A stretch of DNA of 9,528 nt, from the NCBI GenBank assembly GCA_016234025.1, contig JACQLL010000033.1, positions 1 through 9,528 of the forward strand, read 5' to 3'. The position numbers and the translations under genes are program-made. Source of the stretch: Candidatus Pacearchaeota archaeon (GTDB taxonomy: Archaea > Nanobdellota > Nanobdellia > Pacearchaeales > GW2011-AR1). Positions 4,958 through 9,528 of this stretch are shown here, piece after piece (position 1 is the first letter of the stretch; each line of letters opens with the position of its first letter). Below the pieces are notes generated by a model. That model was given only the letters and a program-made list of their open reading frames with translations. It was not told the origin of the DNA and did not search any database.

Positions 4958-7900
4958 GTTAAATAAAAAAGGCACAAATAGAAAATTATTGCTAATTGGA
5001 ATTTTATTGTTAGTAACTTTAATATCTGTTATATCCGCTTTAACTGATGATGAAACACAGGCATTTCAAGATGAATTAAGCAGGTTAGAATTGGATTTAA
5101 CTAACAACGGATACGATTGGCTGATTAATTATTCTGTTAGTTATCCTAAAATAGAAGTTTATAGGAAGAATGATAGCAACTTATTAGCAACTTTTGACGA
5201 GATATCTGGAGAAGGATTTTATAAAATATTTTTAACAAACTTATCTGATAATGAAAGTTTAGATACTTTTGACTTGAGAGTTTTGAATTTGGACGGCGAG
5301 GGTCTGGCGTTTTTGGAGTTTGATTATATCGTTGACCCTAAAGTTATCATTCAGAATGTCGGAGATCAAGGGAACTTGTTTAATGTTACATCTGAAAAGA
5401 ACAACTTTACACATTTGTCAGTGAGCAATGTTTCTATAGGAAACATAAACTCTTCAAATGTTTTGGTTTATTATCCTTTTGAACCAAACATAGATACGAC
5501 TGCCTATGATTATTCCAAGAACAATAACGACGGTCCATTTGAGAACGGAGCTTTTTATTCTAATAGTGGGACTTTTGGGGGAGCAGCTGAATTTCGAGAT
5601 GATGGTTCTAGAATTAATGTTCCTGATGTAGTTGATGGATTGAATGATATGACTGTTGCTATGTGGGTTAAGCCGAGCTATGCAGATGAGATCACTACTA
5701 ATAAAATACTTTTAGACCAGCAAGGTACAGGAAGTGATACTATTGTTATTTTAAGGATAACAAATGAAGTTTATAGACTAACTCTCTTTAATGGCACACA
5801 AGCAAGTATAACTATTAATAGCGGAGCTTATTTAGACACTGATTGGCATCACCTTGTTGCAACCTATGATGGAAGCAGTGCAATTTTTTATGTTGACGGA
5901 GGCTCCGCAGGTAGCGCGCTTCTTGGAGGGGTTATAGAGCCAAGTCCGGGAAACGACTTATACATAAGCACTAATACAGCAAGCCAATCATTTAACGGAA
6001 CAATAGACGAGTTTATGATATTGAACAAGAGTTTGAATTCAAGCGAGGTTTCTAGTTTGTTTGGGAATCAGTCGTCGAGATTTTTCCCAAGCGGAGAACA
6101 GATATTTAATAACATAAATGTTTCCGGAGACGGAACTGAAAACAGGGTAAATCTAACAATAAACTCGACGACTCTTTTTGGCTCCAAGATTAATGTCTCT
6201 GTCGGAGATTCTTCTGCAGCAGCATATTCTTATGGAAGCGAATATGCGTTTACGAATAATTTTGTAAGCAATATAAATGTTTCCACTCCGAACAATATTT
6301 CTTTGAGGTTTGTTTTTTATTCTGGTGATACACTTGCCAATTCTTTTTATTCTCCTGTCTTGCAGAATAATGTTACTATAGACAGCTATACGAATACCGC
6401 CAGCGGAGATTCTGTTTCGCCGCTTGTTAAGATAATTTCTCCTGCTAATACAACTTATGCTTCTTTGCCGATTGTCTTTAACATATCTGCTAATGAGAAC
6501 AGCACGGCGCTTTATAGTTTAAACGGGGCTCCGAATATATCGATGACGATAAACTCTTCCGGAACAGGATTCTGGGCGACGAATGATTCGATTGCCGACG
6601 GAAGCTATCTTGTTAATTATTTTGTCAACGACACGAGTAATAATCAGAACAACTCAAAGAAGGTTGCTTTCGGTGTGGACACTTCTATTCCTTCTGTTAT
6701 CTTAAGCGCTCCTGCAAATAACTCCAATTTCAGAGTCGGTGTTTTCAATATTACACTTAATGAGACGGTTTTAGACCCTAATGGAAATTCTGTTTTGAAA
6801 GCATTCATCTACGGAGTTAATTTCTCGTCGACCGGAAAGTTTTACAAACACGGCCTGCTTTATCAGCAGATTGATGTTTCGCCTGGAAGCAATTTTACTT
6901 ACAACTGGACTTCGCCTGTGACTGTTCCTGATAAGTCGGTTGTTTATCTTTTACATTTGGATAATAATTCCCGTTATGACGAAAATGACTCTTTTGTTTA
7001 CGACTTCAGCGATTACAACAGGAACAACGGAACAGCGTCGGGAAACGCATTTCCAAACATGAGCGGAGGCAAGTTCGGGGGGGGTTGGGAGTTTGATGGC
7101 AACGGAGATTACATAACGATTACCGACGGAGGAACAGAGCTTGATTTCGACGACTTAGGTTCTTATACATGGACGATGTGGGCCAAGGTTGATTCTTTAT
7201 CTGCTGATAATTATTTATTGACTAAGGACCCTGGCGGAGTTTCGACCGATGGTTTTATTATCGCTACTAATACAAGCGGACAAGTCATCTTGGGAAAGAA
7301 CAGCGGGGGCAGTTTGGATGCGGAAGTTGCGACGAGTAAAGCAGTTGGTATTGGAAGCTGGAATCATCTTGCGGTTGTTTTCAATACAGAGTCGAACGTC
7401 AGCATTTATATCAACGGAGTGGTTAATGCAAGTTCGAGCGGAGCATTCGACGACAATACTGCTACAAATATACTAATAGGGAGGACAAGCACCAGTGCAT
7501 TAGACGGCGGAATGGATGAGGTTGCTTTCTGGAATCGAACATTGAGTTGGGTAGAGATTAATGATTTGTATAGACTAAACGCAGACAGATATTTTTGGAA
7601 GGTCAATGTGAGCGATTTCGCTGGGAATAATAATGAGTCAGGCGTTCTCGATATTGTTGTCAGGGAGGAGCATCTGAAAGTTAAGCTTTCTACAGACTGT
7701 CCTTCTCTTTTGAATGATGCTAAGAAATTGAACTTTGGATACGCATGCTCTGACGCAGGTTATCCTACTTGCTTGGGTCTGAACACTGATTTGAATGTTA
7801 CTTCCGGAAATGTTTTGAGTTTGAATTCAAGTTGCGAATTATTCTTTAATGTCAGCTCTGACAGAGGATACTCTTTGTATTTAGACGGACAATTAAATAC

Positions 7901-9528
7901 CACAGGGGCTAATATAACTTCAGTAAATTCTTCTGATAAGTTTAATTTTGCAGCGTTCTCTCTTAATCCTCTTCCGAGCACCAGTGGAAATATCAGTTTT
8001 GCTAATTTTGTTCAACAGACAAATGTGACAGACAGCAGAATAAACTTCGATACGGTGGATATCGAAGGAAAATTGGTTTTACTAAACTCATCAAATCTAA
8101 TTTCTTACACAATCGACGGGGGTTCGTTGGAGAGGAAGTTTAGATTGAATACGACGATTTACTCTCAAGGTGCGGTGGTTACCGGAGCAAATGTTACGGC
8201 GAGGAATGTCAGCACCACGAAGGTATTTTCTTTGTCGAGCGATTCGGAGGGCTCTGTGCATTACAATCTGACGCAGTATACCGACTCTGGCTCCGGAAAA
8301 ACTTATTGGAACGATTATATCATAAACGTAACAAAGTCGACATTCAGGGAAAACAGCACAACATTAAACATAACCTCTGATAAGAATTTGCCGATTAGCA
8401 TTGAAGCTTTTATACTTATAGAAGTCACTTCGACAGAGACGTTGCATGATATATTTACTAGAGTAAACGACCCTGGAGTTTTCGGTAATCTGTCGAATGT
8501 AAACAATCCTTGCAGATATGCAGCGAGGGCAAGCATTAATATAACTGCTGGAAAACTTGTTATGGAAGGTTGCACGTTGGAGGTTAATGGTACAACTAAT
8601 GGGGAGTTTTATATAGAAGTTAAGAACATTTTAAGAGCCAATAATTCTAATTTTACATGGTCATCTAATCAAAAAAGGTATATATTTTATACGGATCCTG
8701 GTTCTTCAACCATATTAAAAAACTCTTACATTTCTAGAACCGGGGATACTGCAAGTATTGGTAGAAGAGGCCTTTTCATTAATTCAAACAATATAACTTT
8801 TGATAATAATACTGTTAGTCATGCCTACGATGCAAACGTTGAGGTTTTGGCTAACGGAATCGAACTTAGAAATTCGAGGTTTATAGGGCCTGCTTCTACA
8901 GATACAAACTACAACGTTTTCATCGAGGGAAATGATAGTAAGCTTATTGATTCTAACCTTTCCGGAGCCCTTCTTTCTGATATAGTTGTTCAAGCGAAGA
9001 ATAATCTTAGTGTTTTGAATTCTAGTTTTAGTTCGTTTAGCGTCCAGCCGGGCGGCTTTTTGTTCAGGCAGTGGTATGTAGAGGGATTGGTCAGGGACAG
9101 TTCCGGCAATCTAATTTCAGGGGCGTCTGTGAAGTTTAATAATGTTACAGGTGTTTTGTTGTTCACGGCAACGGCGAATTCTTCTGGTTATATAGACAAA
9201 CAGAATGTAACCCAGTATATACTTAATGGTTCTGGTAGAATTTATCTGACTAACTACACGATAAATGCGAGCCAGATTGGTTATGGGGAGGAGTCGCAGT
9301 CGTGGAATGTGACTTCGAGTTTGTTCTTGAATTTCTCGACTTTAACGGGAGCTACTTCTTCTACTATTTTAAATGCCCCTGTTAATAATACTATATTTAA
9401 CTTGGATGTCTTCGATATAATTTTAAATGCCAGCGTTTTTGATACAAATGAGGATCAGATAGACGCATTCATCTACGGAGTTAATTTCTCGTCGACCGGA
9501 AAGTTTTACAAACACGGCCTGCTTTATC
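4941..9528 (+). CDS. Giant secreted LamG/beta-helix mosaic surface protein (3'-partial)
   Basis: I translated this frame from ATG 4941 to the right edge and met no stop: 1529 codons, with the gene continuing beyond the window. Residues 1-33 are a signal peptide (Lys-rich start, hydrophobic core 16-32, likely cleavage after Ala33). Residues 34-135 form a beta-rich module ending in DYIVDP. A LamG/concanavalin-like domain follows at about 173-374 (WHHLVATYDG at 302-311, GTIDEFMILN near its end), then Ig-like stretches (about 495-660), and a second LamG domain at about 667-880 (WNHLAVVF from 807, GGMDEVAFWN). After that come a four-cysteine region (920-965), a carboxypeptidase-regulatory-like segment (about 1068-1155), a beta-helix-like region rich in Asn/Ser turns (about 1190-1370), another regulatory-like domain (about 1376-1465), and the start of a repeated module. 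It carries dozens of NxS/T sequons. LamG domains usually bind glycans or proteins, so adhesion to a host or to other cells is a reasonable inference. It is cotranscribed with the NYN nuclease. Confidence 0.88.
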   Translation, partial: MKRKNKLNKKGTNRKLLLIGILLLVTLISVISALTDDETQAFQDELSRLELDLTNNGYDWLINYSVSYPKIEVYRKNDSNLLATFDEISGEGFYKIFLTNLSDNESLDTFDLRVLNLDGEGLAFLEFDYIVDPKVIIQNVGDQGNLFNVTSEKNNFTHLSVSNVSIGNINSSNVLVYYPFEPNIDTTAYDYSKNNNDGPFENGAFYSNSGTFGGAAEFRDDGSRINVPDVVDGLNDMTVAMWVKPSYADEITTNKILLDQQGTGSDTIVILRITNEVYRLTLFNGTQASITINSGAYLDTDWHHLVATYDGSSAIFYVDGGSAGSALLGGVIEPSPGNDLYISTNTASQSFNGTIDEFMILNKSLNSSEVSSLFGNQSSRFFPSGEQIFNNINVSGDGTENRVNLTINSTTLFGSKINVSVGDSSAAAYSYGSEYAFTNNFVSNINVSTPNNISLRFVFYSGDTLANSFYSPVLQNNVTIDSYTNTASGDSVSPLVKIISPANTTYASLPIVFNISANENSTALYSLNGAPNISMTINSSGTGFWATNDSIADGSYLVNYFVNDTSNNQNNSKKVAFGVDTSIPSVILSAPANNSNFRVGVFNITLNETVLDPNGNSVLKAFIYGVNFSSTGKFYKHGLLYQQIDVSPGSNFTYNWTSPVTVPDKSVVYLLHLDNNSRYDENDSFVYDFSDYNRNNGTASGNAFPNMSGGKFGGGWEFDGNGDYITITDGGTELDFDDLGSYTWTMWAKVDSLSADNYLLTKDPGGVSTDGFIIATNTSGQVILGKNSGGSLDAEVATSKAVGIGSWNHLAVVFNTESNVSIYINGVVNASSSGAFDDNTATNILIGRTSTSALDGGMDEVAFWNRTLSWVEINDLYRLNADRYFWKVNVSDFAGNNNESGVLDIVVREEHLKVKLSTDCPSLLNDAKKLNFGYACSDAGYPTCLGLNTDLNVTSGNVLSLNSSCELFFNVSSDRGYSLYLDGQLNTTGANITSVNSSDKFNFAAFSLNPLPSTSGNISFANFVQQTNVTDSRINFDTVDIEGKLVLLNSSNLISYTIDGGSLERKFRLNTTIYSQGAVVTGANVTARNVSTTKVFSLSSDSEGSVHYNLTQYTDSGSGKTYWNDYIINVTKSTFRENSTTLNITSDKNLPISIEAFILIEVTSTETLHDIFTRVNDPGVFGNLSNVNNPCRYAARASINITAGKLVMEGCTLEVNGTTNGEFYIEVKNILRANNSNFTWSSNQKRYIFYTDPGSSTILKNSYISRTGDTASIGRRGLFINSNNITFDNNTVSHAYDANVEVLANGIELRNSRFIGPASTDTNYNVFIEGNDSKLIDSNLSGALLSDIVVQAKNNLSVLNSSFSSFSVQPGGFLFRQWYVEGLVRDSSGNLISGASVKFNNVTGVLLFTATANSSGYIDKQNVTQYILNGSGRIYLTNYTINASQIGYGEESQSWNVTSSLFLNFSTLTGATSSTILNAPVNNTIFNLDVFDIILNASVFDTNEDQIDAFIYGVNFSSTGKFYKHGLLY
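5457..6063 (+). other. First LamG/concanavalin-like domain of the giant protein
   Basis: Opening strand VLVYYPFE, a DYSKNNNDG turn, FGGAAEF, TVAMWVKP, WHHLVATYDG, FYVDG and GTIDEFMILNKSL appear in the order expected for a laminin-G-like jelly roll (LamG/Laminin_G_3). Residues about 173-374. No calcium ligand set can be named with certainty. Confidence 0.8.
6801..6864 (+). repeat. 64-base perfect direct repeat, copy A
   Basis: These 64 bases are identical to 9465-9528 and in the same reading frame, encoding AFIYGVNFSSTGKFYKHGLLY (residues 621-641). Upstream, the two copies resemble each other only at protein level (ILSAPANN against ILNAPVNN). The DNA identity starts abruptly at base 6801. Copy A leads directly into the second LamG domain. 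Confidence 0.95.
6936..7575 (+). other. Second LamG/concanavalin-like domain of the giant protein
   Basis: The same order of motifs recurs: VYLLHLD, DFSDYNRNNGT, FGGGWEFDG, YTWTMWAKV, WNHLAVVF, IYINGVVN and GGMDEVAFWNRTL. Residues about 666-878. It has diverged from the first LamG at DNA level, so it is an old duplication or a separate acquisition, unlike the recent 64-base repeat just upstream of it. Confidence 0.8.
8506..9054 (+). other. Beta-helix-like region of the giant protein
   Basis: Residues about 1189-1371 show short hydrophobic strands separated by Asn-rich turns with phrases such as SNNITFDNNT, GIELRNSRF, DSKLIDSNLSG and NLSVLNSSFS. This is the rhythm of right-handed parallel beta-helices of the NosD/pectate-lyase kind. 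No catalytic residues can be assigned. Two cysteines (1191 and 1211) sit at its start and could cap the helix. Confidence 0.6.
9465..9528 (+). repeat. 64-base perfect direct repeat, copy B, cut by the window edge
   Basis: Identical to 6801-6864 up to the last base of the window, so the true repeat is at least 64 bases long. It encodes residues from 1509 onward. The matching upstream module (from ILNAP, base 9366) is one codon shorter than in copy A between the shared start and the repeat. By analogy, a third LamG domain probably follows beyond the edge. Confidence 0.95.

Noticed and set aside
7249..7476. 75-codon + strand ORF in another frame of the second LamG domain
   Set aside because: The LamG frame is continuous through this stretch with correct domain motifs. 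The alternative frame has no recognisable domain and no ribosome binding site.

Overview
The window looks like part of an AT-rich genome of a DPANN-type archaeon, most likely from the Woesearchaeota, Pacearchaeota or Nanoarchaeota side. The evidence is indirect. There is an archaeal-style TATA box placed correctly ahead of a Shine-Dalgarno site, a COG4900-type small metallopeptidase, and very large, low-cysteine, N-glycosylation-sequon-rich surface proteins of a kind I associate with these lineages. No rRNA, tRNA or other phylogenetic marker is present, so the placement is an inference. All supported genes are on the + strand.

Layout: (1) bases 1-1085 hold the 3' part of a gene that is already open at the left edge. 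Its first ~35 codons read as the C-terminal end (subdomain XI) of a Hanks-type Ser/Thr protein kinase, followed by a coiled coil, two hydrophobic segments and an unrecognised C-terminal domain. (2) 1131-1520 encodes a small HExxH metallopeptidase. (3) 1521-1745 is a 225-base intergenic region. (4) 1803-4184 encodes a membrane-anchored surface protein of about 793 residues. I start it at TTG 1803 because a TATA box overlaps the upstream ATG. (5) 4181-4957 encodes a NYN/LabA-type PIN-like nuclease. (6) 4941 to the right edge (9528) is one uninterrupted reading frame of 1529 codons with no stop. It is a secreted mosaic protein with a signal peptide, two LamG-type domains, Ig-like segments, a beta-helix-like region and carboxypeptidase-regulatory-like repeats.

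Genes 4 to 6 form a tight operon: the first pair overlap by 4 bases (ATGA), the second by 17 bases, and each downstream start has a good Shine-Dalgarno site inside the preceding gene. A cytosolic nuclease fold is therefore made from the same message as two extracellular proteins. That is the most unusual arrangement in the window.

The right edge lies inside a 64-base perfect copy (9465-9528) of bases 6801-6864 of the same gene. The giant protein therefore repeats a module that leads into a LamG domain. The exact repeat at the edge also suggests that the contig, if this is its natural end, stopped there because of the repeat. I found no CRISPR array, transposase, integrase or RNA gene. No clearly new defence or mobile system is visible; the candidates for novelty are the surface-protein operon and the kinase fusion.
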